A program made the position numbers and the translations under genes. DNA of 64,000 nucleotides from Alcaligenes faecalis (GTDB lineage Bacteria > Pseudomonadota > Gammaproteobacteria > Burkholderiales > Burkholderiaceae_B): positions 434,001 through 498,000 of the forward strand of contig NZ_CP031747.1 in NCBI RefSeq assembly GCF_005311025.1. The letters are read 5' to 3'. This document shows positions 56,263-64,000 of the stretch, piece after piece. The notes beneath the pieces were generated by a model that was not told the origin of the DNA, did not search any database, and was given only the letters and a program-made list of their open reading frames with translations. Position 1 is the first letter of the stretch; each line of letters starts with the position of its first letter.

Positions 56263-57444
56263 ATGAAAGAAGTGGTTGTAGTCCAGGCATGCCGTACCGC
56301 GATTGGTGATTTTGGTGGGGGACTGAAGAATGTGTCGCCAATCGAAATGGGAGCCACGGTATTGCGCGCGGTACTGGACAGAAGTGGCGTATCGGCGGCA
56401 GACGTTCAGCATGTAGTGATGGGGCAGGTTATTCAAACCGAGCCGCGCGATATGTACTTGTCGCGTGTGGCTTCGGTGCAGGCGGGCGTGGGCCACGGAA
56501 CACCGGCCATGAACGTCAACCGTTTGTGCGGTTCTGGTCTGCAAGCCATTGTGTCGGCCGCGCAGGGCATTCTGGTCGGTGATGCCAAGGTGGCTTTGGC
56601 AGGCGGAGCAGAAAGCATGAGCCGTGCGCCCTATATGTCCAGTGCTCATCGCTGGGGCGCTCGCATGGGGGACTCGGTCATGATGGATATGATGACTGGC
56701 GCACTGACGGATCCTTTTGATCGCGTTCATATGGGCATTACGGCCGAAAATGTGGCCCGCCAATACGGCGTGACTCGAGCCGATCAGGACGAGCTGGCAT
56801 TGGAATCGCACCAGCGTGCCCGTCGCGCGATCGAGCAGGGCTATTTTAAAGAGCAGATCGTGCCCATTATCCAGAAAAGCCGTAAGGGCGAGATCGTGTT
56901 TGATCAGGACGAGCACGTACGTCTGGACGCCACGATGGAAAACTTTACCGGCCTGAAACCTGTGTTCATGCCTGAAGGCGGCAGTGTTACGGCAGGTAAT
57001 GCCTCGGGCCTGAATGACGGTGCAGCCGCTGTCTTGCTGATGTGCGCGGAAGAAGCTCGCCAGCGTGGGCTGAAGCCTTTGGCCAAGCTGGTGTCCTGGG
57101 GGCATGCCGGGGTGGATCCCAGCATTATGGGTATTGGGCCTGTGCCAGCCAGCCGTCTGGCACTGGAGCGCGCCGGTTTGAGCGTGTCGGATCTGGATGT
57201 GATCGAGTCCAACGAAGCTTTTGCCGCCCAAGCGTGCGCAGTCGTGCGTGAACTGGGTCTGGATCCGGCACGTGTGAACCCCAATGGTAGTGGTATCAGC
57301 CTGGGCCACCCTATTGGCGCGACCGGCGCCGCTATTACAGTCAAGGCCTTGCATGAACTGCAGCGTGTCCAAGGTCGTTACGCGCTGGTCACCATGTGTA
57401 TTGGTGGTGGGCAGGGGATTGCGGCGATTTTCGAGCGCCCTTGA
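56263..57444 (+). CDS. Thiolase (acetyl-CoA acetyltransferase-like)
   Basis: A 393-residue thiolase with all catalytic residues: Cys89 in VNRLCGSGLQAI, His349 in GHPIGATG and Cys379 in MCIGGGQG. It should condense two acetyl-CoA or cleave 3-ketoacyl-CoA with CoA. The ATG at 56263 has a good GGAG seven bases upstream. It is followed by a terminator and then by a second thiolase gene of the same direction and about the same length. Chain-length preference is not readable, and no partner dehydrogenase or reductase gene is adjacent. Confidence 0.94.
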   Translation: MKEVVVVQACRTAIGDFGGGLKNVSPIEMGATVLRAVLDRSGVSAADVQHVVMGQVIQTEPRDMYLSRVASVQAGVGHGTPAMNVNRLCGSGLQAIVSAAQGILVGDAKVALAGGAESMSRAPYMSSAHRWGARMGDSVMMDMMTGALTDPFDRVHMGITAENVARQYGVTRADQDELALESHQRARRAIEQGYFKEQIVPIIQKSRKGEIVFDQDEHVRLDATMENFTGLKPVFMPEGGSVTAGNASGLNDGAAAVLLMCAEEARQRGLKPLAKLVSWGHAGVDPSIMGIGPVPASRLALERAGLSVSDLDVIESNEAFAAQACAVVRELGLDPARVNPNGSGISLGHPIGATGAAITVKALHELQRVQGRYALVTMCIGGGQGIAAIFERP

Positions 57445-57487
57445 ACCTTGCTGATTATTTCTCTTTAAGCTTCGTTTAGAGAGCAGG

Positions 57488-57524
57488 AAAGCCGGAAGTG
57501 CTACGAGTCACTTTCCGGCTTTTT
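57488..57524 (+). terminator. Rho-independent terminator after the first thiolase gene
   Basis: A stem formed by AAAGCCGGAAGTG (57488-57500) and CACTTTCCGGCTTT, with an 8-base loop and one bulged base, is followed by seven T residues. The two thiolase genes are therefore separate transcripts, at least in part. Confidence 0.85.
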
Positions 57525-57702
57525 TTCGGCATATACAAGTAAATCTTATAAAAACGCCGACTTGATTATTTGTTTTTGTAGTGGACCTTCGTATCCAGCC
57601 AATTGCATTGAATTGTTTTAAAAGTAATGCATGGCTTGGGTGACTGAGCATGAAGCCCTTGTTTTTTCTCATCGGAATAAAACGGAATAAAAGGAGATTC
57701 AT

Positions 57703-58875
57703 ATGCAAGAAGTCGTTCTGGTTCAGGCTTGTCGAACCGCTTTTGGTAATTTTGGTGGCTCGTTACGGAATGTGCCCCCCATTGAGATGGGGGCGGCGGT
57801 CATGCAGGAAGTGTTGGGCAGAAGTGGAGTATCTGCCTCGGAGGTGGAGCAGGTAGTGATGGGGCAGGTGGTGCTGACCGAGCCCCAGGATGTCTATGTG
57901 GCGCGTGCAGCCTCCATGAAAGCAGGAGTGGCTCATGAGGCGGTTGCCATGAATGTGAACCGCTTATGTGCATCCGGTTTGCAGGCCATTATTTCGGCAG
58001 CGCAAGCGATTGTATTGGGTGAGGCTCGGGTGGCCTTGGCCGGCGGTGTTGAAAGTACCAGTCGAATGCCTTATCTGGCGCCAAGCCAGCGCTGGGGGAG
58101 TCGCATGGGTAGTGTGGCCTTGGTAGATGTCTTGTCGGAGATTTTCATCAGTCCTTTGACTCGGGAGCATGTGGGGGTGACGGGGGAGAATGTCGCCAGA
58201 AAATACGGTGTGTCCCGCTGTGAGCAAGATCAGTTGGCCCTGGAGTCGCACCGTAGAGCGGCTCGTGCCATTGAAAATGGGTACTTTAAGGAGCAGATCG
58301 TCCCGCTGGCGGCCCACGATGGGAGCATCTTCGAGCAGGATGAGCATGTTCGGCATGATGGCAGTCTGGAGCAGCTTGCCGCCTTGAAGCCTATTTTCCA
58401 GAGCGACGGGGGGACGGTGACGGCCGGTAATATCTTGGGCCTGGCGGATGCGGCGGCGGTGGTGCTGATGATGGAAGAGGGGCAGGCACGCCGTCAAGGC
58501 TTGAAGCCTTTGGGCAAGCTGCGCTCATGGGCGCATGCGGGCGTGGATCCTCAATTTGCGGGAATGGGGCCGGTGCCATCGACTCGCTTGGCGCTCAAGC
58601 GGGCGGGACTGACGGTAGCCGATATTGATGTGATCGAGTCCAATGAGGCCTTTGCAGCACAGGTGTGCGCCGTTGCCAAAGAATTGGATTTTGATCCGGA
58701 GCGAGTCAATCCAAATGGCGGCAGCATTAGCATGGGGCATCCTTTGGGGGCGACAGGAGCGGCACTGGTAGTCAAGGCCTTGCATGAGTTGCAGCGCATC
58801 CAGGGGCGGTATGCTCTGGTCACCATGTGTCATGGCGGTAGCGAGGGAGTAGCCATGATTATCGAACGTCAGTGA
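57703..58875 (+). CDS. Thiolase, diverged tandem paralogue
   Basis: A 390-residue thiolase similar to its neighbour over the whole length, for example NRLCASGLQAI (Cys89), SNEAFAAQVCAV, GHPLGATG (His346) and the second active-site cysteine (Cys376). The loop after it is MCHGGSEG where thiolases usually have MCIGGGQG, so a glycine and the glutamine are replaced; the glycine that helps form the oxyanion hole is kept. It may have altered substrate choice. An AGGAG precedes the ATG. Both genes share the leader phrase GGAGATTCATATG. The gene is closed by its own terminator. Confidence 0.93.
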   Translation: MQEVVLVQACRTAFGNFGGSLRNVPPIEMGAAVMQEVLGRSGVSASEVEQVVMGQVVLTEPQDVYVARAASMKAGVAHEAVAMNVNRLCASGLQAIISAAQAIVLGEARVALAGGVESTSRMPYLAPSQRWGSRMGSVALVDVLSEIFISPLTREHVGVTGENVARKYGVSRCEQDQLALESHRRAARAIENGYFKEQIVPLAAHDGSIFEQDEHVRHDGSLEQLAALKPIFQSDGGTVTAGNILGLADAAAVVLMMEEGQARRQGLKPLGKLRSWAHAGVDPQFAGMGPVPSTRLALKRAGLTVADIDVIESNEAFAAQVCAVAKELDFDPERVNPNGGSISMGHPLGATGAALVVKALHELQRIQGRYALVTMCHGGSEGVAMIIERQ

Positions 58876-58919
58876 GCCGTTCCCCATCAAGTGATCGCTG
58901 TTATGATGGCGCCTTGCTA

Positions 58920-58963
58920 AAAAACGCCGGAAGTGGCGCAATGCCGCCTTCCGGCGCTGTTTT
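58920..58963 (+). terminator. Rho-independent terminator after the second thiolase gene
   Basis: CGCCGGAA pairs with TTCCGGCG and TGGCG with a following CCGCC, giving a long stem at 58925-58956, followed by TGTTTT. A run of A residues lies on the left. Confidence 0.85.
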
Positions 58964-59061
58964 CTCTGTCGTCAGGCCATATCCAGGTTCAGGATTATGT
59001 GGGGTGCCACGTTGCTCCCGTGTGAGCCGGGCCGCCTGACTGCTTTGCAAGGAAGAGTTTC

Positions 59062-59823
59062 ATGGCTGGTGAGCAGGGGGACGATAGTCCTACGTTGTCG
59101 GAAAGCGAAGGGATCCGTTATCTGCACTTTGGAACGGAGTGGATTCAAGGTGCAATGCGTATTCGCAAGCCCGCTGAATTGGTCTTGGCCTACACACAAC
59201 AAATGATGGCCTGGCTGCTATTTATGGAAGACCCCAAACCCGAGCACAAGCTGGCTATTCTGGGGCTGGGGGCGGGTTCCCTGCTGCGTTTCTGCCTGAA
59301 GCAGACCAGCAGTCAGGTACAGACGGTGGAGTGGAATCCGTCGGTGATTGGCATGTGCAATGCTTTCTTCCGGCTGCCGCGCAGCCCACGGTCTCTGATT
59401 GATCAGGCTGACGCCGGTGTCTGGGTACAGGATAGCGATCAGCACAGTCAGTATCGCGCCTTGATGGTGGACTTGTACGACGCGCATGCCGAAGGCCCAG
59501 TACGTGACAGTCTGGAGTTCTATCAGGATTGCCGCGCGGTTCTGGATGATGAAGGCATCATGACGGTGAATCTTTTTGGTGCCCATCCCAGCTTCAAACA
59601 TAATATTGACAACATTCGTGAAGCCTTTAATGGCAAAGTATTGCTCTTGCCTGAAATGGACGAGGGCAATCAGGTGGTTCTGGCCTTCAAAGGCAGCACG
59701 CTGGAGATGACGGCCGGAGAGCTGCTGAGTCGGGCCGAAAAAGTGCAGGCCGATTATGGTTTGCCGGCTACACGTTGGGCCAGGGAACTGCTCTCGTTCC
59801 GTCGCCAGATGCAGGACCAGTAG
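59062..59823 (+). CDS. Spermidine synthase-like methyltransferase-fold protein
   Basis: A 253-residue Rossmann-fold protein of the spermine/spermidine synthase group. The cofactor loop is LAILGLGAGSLLRFCLK near residues 63-79, then VQTVEWNPSVIGMC (acidic ribose contact) and ALMVDLYDAHAEGP, which corresponds to the family's active-site aspartate region. True aminopropyltransferases have a GGGDG-type loop and a YHE motif, neither of which is clear here, so polyamine synthesis is not certain. An AAGGAAG lies eight bases before the ATG. Confidence 0.82.
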   Translation: MAGEQGDDSPTLSESEGIRYLHFGTEWIQGAMRIRKPAELVLAYTQQMMAWLLFMEDPKPEHKLAILGLGAGSLLRFCLKQTSSQVQTVEWNPSVIGMCNAFFRLPRSPRSLIDQADAGVWVQDSDQHSQYRALMVDLYDAHAEGPVRDSLEFYQDCRAVLDDEGIMTVNLFGAHPSFKHNIDNIREAFNGKVLLLPEMDEGNQVVLAFKGSTLEMTAGELLSRAEKVQADYGLPATRWARELLSFRRQMQDQ

Positions 59824-59921
59824 GGGAGCGGGGCAGGGATTACCTGAAGGGTCAAAGTCCTGTCGTTCGCGTTAGACTAAACACCTAAAATTTTCGTTTT
59901 TTTGCATCTAAGGAGTATTGG

Positions 59922-60890
59922 ATGAAACTGATCAGATCGGTGCATCAGGTGGCGGCCGCTTTGGCTTGTGTAGGATTGATGTCGGGCGCTGCAGTTCATG
60001 CGCAATCTGTATCGGTATCGTCGATTGTGGAACATCCGGCTCTGGACGCCATTAAGGATGGAGTACACAAAGCGCTGACCGATGCTGGTTATAACGAAGC
60101 CTCCGGCTTCAAATGGCAGTTTCAGACCGCCCAGGGCAATCCGGCGATTGCCGCTCAGATCGCTCGTAAATTCGTCGGTGACAAGGCTGACGTGATTGTG
60201 GCCATTTCCACTCCTTCGGCGCAGGCCGTGGTGTCGGCAACCAAGACTATCCCTGTGGTGTATTCGGCCGTGACCGATCCTGTGGTGGCACACCTGGTGC
60301 CCAGCATGGCACCGTCGGGCACCAACGTGACAGGCGTGTCCGATGCGCTGGCACTGGAAGCCCAGGTTGATCTGATCAAGAAAGTCGTGCCTGATGCCAA
60401 GCGCGTGGGTATGGTTTACAACCCTGGCGAAGCCAACTCCGCCGTGGTCGTTAAAGAAATGAAAGAATTGCTGCCCAAGCACGGCATGACGCTGGTGGAA
60501 GCCACCGCGCCTCGTACCGTGGACGTGGGGGCGGCTGCTCGTAGCCTGGTGGGCAAGGTCGATGTGATCTACACCAATACCGACAATAACGTGGTGTCGG
60601 CCTACGAGTCCCTGGTAAAAGTAGGCGTGGACGCCAAAGTGCCTTTGATCGCTTCGGACACCGACAGTGTGGCCCGTGGTGCTATCGCGGCTTTGGGCGT
60701 GAACTACTACAACCTGGGTCTGCAGACCGGTCAACAGGTCATCCGTATTCTGAAGGGTGAAAAACCCGGTGATATGGCTTCTGAAACCAGCAGCAATCTG
60801 GAACTGTATGTCAATCCGGGCGCTGCCAAGCGCCAAGGCGTTTCGCTTAACGAGGACTTCGTGAAGTCCGCAACAAAAATCGTCGAATAA
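59922..60890 (+). CDS. ABC transporter substrate-binding protein (TrpX-like family)
   Basis: A 322-residue exported binding protein. The signal peptide ends near residue 27 (GAAVHA). The body belongs to the ABC_sub_bind family: ISTPSAQAVVSATKTIPVVYSAVTDP, then GTNVTGVSDAL and VDVIYTNTDNNVVSAYESLVK. Similar proteins in firmicutes bind tryptophan, tyrosine or other small molecules, so an amino acid is possible. It is the first gene of a three-gene importer with the permease 79 bases downstream. Confidence 0.92.
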   Translation: MKLIRSVHQVAAALACVGLMSGAAVHAQSVSVSSIVEHPALDAIKDGVHKALTDAGYNEASGFKWQFQTAQGNPAIAAQIARKFVGDKADVIVAISTPSAQAVVSATKTIPVVYSAVTDPVVAHLVPSMAPSGTNVTGVSDALALEAQVDLIKKVVPDAKRVGMVYNPGEANSAVVVKEMKELLPKHGMTLVEATAPRTVDVGAAARSLVGKVDVIYTNTDNNVVSAYESLVKVGVDAKVPLIASDTDSVARGAIAALGVNYYNLGLQTGQQVIRILKGEKPGDMASETSSNLELYVNPGAAKRQGVSLNEDFVKSATKIVE

Positions 60891-60969
60891 GCCTGATTTG
60901 ACTGCTTCTTGCAGGTGGGTTGCCACAAGCTGCCCGCCTGTTTCTTTTGTATCCTAGACGTCCAACAAT

Positions 60970-61866
60970 ATGTCTATTTATTCAATGTGGGGGGCCCTGG
61001 AGATTGGTCTGATTTTCGGACTGGTTGCTCTGGGTGTTCTGATTTCTTTTCGCATCCTGCGATTTCCTGACCTGACGGTCGATGGTAGTTTTCCTTTGGG
61101 TGGGGCTGTTGCCGCCATCCTGATCAGCCAGGGCAATGATCCTTTCCTGGCGACGGTAGTGGCCACTTTTGCTGGTGCCATTGCCGGCACGATTACTGGC
61201 TGGTTGAACGTACGCCTGAAAATCATGGATCTGCTGGCCAGTATCCTGATGATGATCGCCTTGTATTCCATTAACCTGCGCATCATGGGCCGTCCCAATG
61301 TGCCCCTGATCATGGAGCCGACGGTCTTCACGATTCTGCAGCCCGAATCCATCGCTGACTATATTGCTCGTCCCTTGATGCTGATTGGGTTGGTAATCAT
61401 TGCCAAACTGGCGCTGGATTGGTTCTTCGGTACGCAAACTGGCCTGGCCATGCGCGCTACCGGCGCCAATGCCCGTATGGCCCGTGCTCAAGGCGTGGCA
61501 ACTGGCAATATGCTTTTGCTGGGCATGGCTATTTCCAATGCCCTGGTCGCCTTGGCCGGTGCCTTGTTTGCACAATCGCAGGGTGGGGCGGATATCTCCA
61601 TGGGCATCGGGACCATCGTGATTGGTCTGGCTGCCGTGATTGTGGGTGAAAGCATCTTGCCCGCACGCAAACTGTTCTACGCCACCTTGGCCGTGGTGCT
61701 GGGTGCGATTCTGTACCGCTTCTTTATTGCTTTGGCTCTGAATGCCGATGTGATCGGCCTGAAAGCGCAGGACTTGAACCTGGTCACCGCTTTGCTGGTT
61801 ACCGTGGCACTGGTGATTCCATTGCTCAAGAAAAAGCGTGCTCGTAAACAGAAGGGGGCCCAGTAA
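60970..61866 (+). CDS. ABC transporter permease (LivH-like)
   Basis: A 298-residue membrane protein with about eight or nine hydrophobic segments. It has features of LivH-type permeases: LRFPDLTVDGSFPLGGAVAAI near the start, ATGANARMARAQGV and GIGTIVIGLAAVIVGES in the coupling and C-terminal regions. It ends in a basic tail KKKRARKQKGAQ. The stop overlaps the ATPase start by one base (TAATG). It works with the binding protein and ATPase to import their shared ligand. Confidence 0.92.
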   Translation: MSIYSMWGALEIGLIFGLVALGVLISFRILRFPDLTVDGSFPLGGAVAAILISQGNDPFLATVVATFAGAIAGTITGWLNVRLKIMDLLASILMMIALYSINLRIMGRPNVPLIMEPTVFTILQPESIADYIARPLMLIGLVIIAKLALDWFFGTQTGLAMRATGANARMARAQGVATGNMLLLGMAISNALVALAGALFAQSQGGADISMGIGTIVIGLAAVIVGESILPARKLFYATLAVVLGAILYRFFIALALNADVIGLKAQDLNLVTALLVTVALVIPLLKKKRARKQKGAQ

Positions 61867-62660
61867 TGTTAGAAGCAAAAGATCTGTCCCTGACATTTAA
61901 TCCAGGTACGCCCATTGAAACCCGTGCCTTGCGCGGTTTGTCCCTGACCATTCCCGAAGGGCAGTTCGTGACCGTGATCGGTTCCAACGGTGCGGGCAAG
62001 TCTACTTTTCTGAATGCGATCTCGGGCGACCAGTCTGTTGATGATGGCCAAATCATGATCGACAAGGTAGACGTGACTCGCCGCCCGGTCTGGGAGCGAG
62101 CCAATTGGGTAGCACGTGTGTTTCAGGATCCGATGGCCGGGACCTGTGAAGATCTGACCATTGAAGAAAATATGGCGCTGGCCACCTGCCGTGGCAGTCG
62201 CCGTGGGCTGAGCCGTGCCGTGCGTCACTCCATGCGTGCTGAATTTGCAGAGCGTCTGGAAACCTTGGGTCTGGGTCTGGAAAACCGTCTGACAGACCGC
62301 ATCGGTTTGTTGTCCGGTGGCCAACGTCAGGCCGTCAGCCTGTTGATGGCGGCCTTGCGTCCTTCCAAGATCTTGCTGCTGGACGAGCATACGGCTGCGC
62401 TGGACCCGCGTACGGCTGACTTTGTTTTGCAACTGACCAATCGTATTGTGCGTGAAGGTGGCCTGACCACCATGATGGTCACGCACAGTATGCGTCAGGC
62501 TCTGGATGTGGGTGATCGCACGGTCATGTTGCACCAGGGCAAGGTGGTGCTGGATGTCAGTGGTGAACAGCGTCAAGGCCTGGATGTGCGAGATCTGCTG
62601 GAGATGTTCGAGCGGGTTCGGGGTGAGACTTTAGCCGACGATAGTTTATTGCTAGGTTAG
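61866..62660 (+). CDS. ABC transporter ATP-binding protein
   Basis: A 264-residue ABC ATPase. The Walker A GSNGAGKSTFLNAI is near residues 39-52, the Q-loop VFQDPMAGTCEDLT near 90, the signature LLSGGQRQAVSLL near 153 and the Walker B LLLDEHTAALDPRT near 172. The D-loop has His instead of the common Pro (DEHTAALD), as in the YnjD/TrpZ-like group. It is the last gene of the importer and is translationally coupled to the permease by a one-base overlap. A terminator follows. Confidence 0.93.
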   Translation: MLEAKDLSLTFNPGTPIETRALRGLSLTIPEGQFVTVIGSNGAGKSTFLNAISGDQSVDDGQIMIDKVDVTRRPVWERANWVARVFQDPMAGTCEDLTIEENMALATCRGSRRGLSRAVRHSMRAEFAERLETLGLGLENRLTDRIGLLSGGQRQAVSLLMAALRPSKILLLDEHTAALDPRTADFVLQLTNRIVREGGLTTMMVTHSMRQALDVGDRTVMLHQGKVVLDVSGEQRQGLDVRDLLEMFERVRGETLADDSLLLG

Positions 62661-62681
62661 AAAGCACTATCCCGGATTTGG

Positions 62682-62720
62682 AAAACCGCGTGAACTCTAG
62701 GGGTTAAACGCGGTTTTTTT
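62682..62720 (+). terminator. Rho-independent terminator after the ABC importer
   Basis: A 10-bp stem (AAAACCGCGT / ACGCGGTTTT, 62682-62717) with a 16-base loop is followed by T residues. Confidence 0.82.
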
Positions 62721-62920
62721 ATATTCAAAAAACCCTAGGTATATGATAATACGTGTTCTTTTGGCATAGGCAGACAGCGGAGCGGGTGCAAGGGGGTAGC
62801 TGGCTAATCGTAGTCGCCAAATAATGGCAGGATCGAAATGAGTCTCATCGCAAATTTTCCTGTTTGATTTGCGCTTTTTCGACATATACTTGCTGCTTGT
62901 CCAAACCATACAATCCAGTC

Positions 62921-62937
62921 AGTTTAAGCGTTAAACT
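62921..62937. promoter_or_regulatory. Palindromic operator upstream of the RND adaptor gene
   Basis: A perfect palindrome AGTTTAA-GCG-TTAAACT lies about 30 bases before the start codon. It has the size and position of a TetR-type efflux repressor site (AcrR/MexR-like role). No such regulator gene is inside this window; it may lie elsewhere. Confidence 0.6.
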
Positions 62938-62967
62938 CCCATGCAACGCTTAGCTCAGGAGTTCTTC

Positions 62968-64000
62968 ATGTCATTTCAAAGCTTGTTGGGTCGGCAGACT
63001 TTTCGTATTGCTGCCTTCTCTTCCTTGGTTCTGCTCGCCGCTTGCGGCAACAAAGAGCCTCAAGCTCCGGCCGGCGGGATGAAGGTCCCGGTCAGTGTGA
63101 TTACCGTCCAACCGACTTCTACCGAGTTGTTCTCCGAGCTGCCTGGACGAGTCGAAGCAATTAAAGATGCACAAATCCGCGCCCGTGTTTCCGGGATTGT
63201 GGAAGAGATCAACTTTGAGCAGGGCGCTGATGTCAAACAAGACCAGCTCTTGTTTACCATTGACCCGGCTCCGTACCGTGCAGTTCGTAATCAAGCTGCA
63301 GCCCAGCTGAAAAACGCCCAGGCTGACGCACAAAGTGCCAAGCAATTGGCGCAGCGTTACGAGCGTCTGATCAAGGAAAATGCGGTTTCCCGCCAGGATT
63401 ACGACAACGCCAAGGCCCGCGCCATGCAGGCCGATGCCGCCATTGCCGCTGCACAGGCGACCCTGGACAGCGCCAATATTGATCTGGGCTACACCAAGAT
63501 TGTGTCGCCCGTGTCGGGCCGTATCGGCAAGTCCCTGGTTACCGAAGGTGCTCTGGTTTCTGCCGCCAACGCCACCCATATGGCCACCGTGCAGCAACTG
63601 GACCGTGTCTATATTGATGTGACGCGTTCCACCGCTGAGCTGACGCAACTGCGTCGTGCCATGGCTGCTGGTACGTTGAAGTCGGCTGGTGAAGGCCAGG
63701 CCAAAGCCAAGGCCGTGCTGGAAGATGGCTCCCTTTACGATCAAGATGGCGTTTTGCTGTTTAGCGGTGTCAGCGTGGATCCTTCCACTTCGCAAGTAAC
63801 CTTGCGTGCCGTGTTCCCGAACCCTGATGAAATTCTCTTGCCCGGTATGTACGTACGCGTTCGTCTGGAACAAGGTGTGATTCCGGATGCCTTGCTGGTG
63901 CCCGCGCAGGCTGTTCAGTACACCTCGGATGGCGCTTCTAATATTTACGTGGTTCGTGAAGAGAAAGCCCAGTCCGTACCTGTCGTGTTGGGACCCGAAA
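62968..64000 (+). CDS. RND efflux periplasmic adaptor subunit (AcrA/MexA family), partial
   Basis: The frame is open from the ATG at 62968 to the end of the window (344 codons, no stop yet), so it is truncated by the window edge. The lipobox VLLAAC gives an acylated Cys26. The adaptor layout follows: a barrel-sandwich start VSVITVQPTSTELFSELPGRVEA, GADVKQDQLLFTIDPAPYRA, a helical hairpin (about residues 105-155), then DLGYTKIVSPVSGRIGKS and MYVRVRLEQGVIPDALLVPAQAV, each split here into short parts. A strong AGGAG precedes the start. The inner-membrane pump gene is expected next, outside the window. The operator above it suggests repressor control. Confidence 0.95.
   Translation, partial: MSFQSLLGRQTFRIAAFSSLVLLAACGNKEPQAPAGGMKVPVSVITVQPTSTELFSELPGRVEAIKDAQIRARVSGIVEEINFEQGADVKQDQLLFTIDPAPYRAVRNQAAAQLKNAQADAQSAKQLAQRYERLIKENAVSRQDYDNAKARAMQADAAIAAAQATLDSANIDLGYTKIVSPVSGRIGKSLVTEGALVSAANATHMATVQQLDRVYIDVTRSTAELTQLRRAMAAGTLKSAGEGQAKAKAVLEDGSLYDQDGVLLFSGVSVDPSTSQVTLRAVFPNPDEILLPGMYVRVRLEQGVIPDALLVPAQAVQYTSDGASNIYVVREEKAQSVPVVLGPE

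Noticed and set aside
56206-57372. 388-codon minus-strand open frame opposite the first thiolase gene
   Set aside because: Antisense shadow of an enzyme with all active-site residues.

Overview
The window reads as a dense chromosomal stretch of a betaproteobacterium of the family Alcaligenaceae, most likely Alcaligenes (faecalis group). The strongest pointer is the 816-codon penicillin G acylase at 22343-24793. Its 26-residue signal peptide, nucleophile serine at residue 266 and 551-residue beta chain match, from memory, the A. faecalis enzyme. Most other genes are ordinary proteobacterial core genes. I see no rRNA, CRISPR array, insertion sequence or prophage.

Layout. 1-7400: AraC regulator, glutamine amidotransferase-crcB pair, acyl-CoA synthetase, yajQ, GNAT, an ABC-2 exporter and tadA. 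7400-13550: LD-carboxypeptidase with a histidine-rich N-terminus, ybiT, yigZ-type protein, peroxiredoxin, DUF2024 protein, thioredoxin and a purine permease. 13700-19600: tsaD, plsY, then surE-pcm-nlpD and rlmD, without the rpoS often found after nlpD. 19900-24800: a TetR regulator facing a DAO-type FAD oxidoreductase across two near-identical palindromes and a structured leader, then penicillin acylase. 24840-28600: an accessory, partly decayed block on the minus strand. It holds a C-terminal remnant of an IPTL-CTERM-type protein, a GNAT, a TIGR00027-type methyltransferase driven from a MerR-type promoter, a MerR regulator with a doubled TipAS-like ligand domain, and a DUF4279 pseudogene with two amber stops.

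28670-41300: argH, YbdG-type mechanosensitive channel, glnB, aldo/keto reductase, MFS transporter, ubiC, rsuA-family pseudouridine synthase, rlmJ, glycerophosphodiesterase, ppiD, an M23 peptidase and azlCD. 41380-45670: a small catabolic locus (Bug-type solute-binding protein, RidA-like protein, fumarylacetoacetate hydrolase family protein) opposite two tandem LysR regulators. 45760-50110: spoT, rpoZ, gmk, an unknown small gene and exodeoxyribonuclease III. 50670-56070: tRNA-Cys, a large PLP-dependent basic amino acid decarboxylase, a LysR gene, a 46-codon gene with near-consensus promoter and terminator, a PEP mutase/isocitrate lyase-family protein and a universal stress protein. 56260-64000: two tandem thiolases, a spermidine-synthase-like protein, a three-gene ABC importer, and the start of an RND efflux adaptor that runs off the window.

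The least ordinary items are the MerR/methyltransferase unit and its decayed neighbours, the 46-residue protein, and the TetR operator plus leader RNA. No computation was run; family assignments rest on recognised motifs and remembered family sequences.
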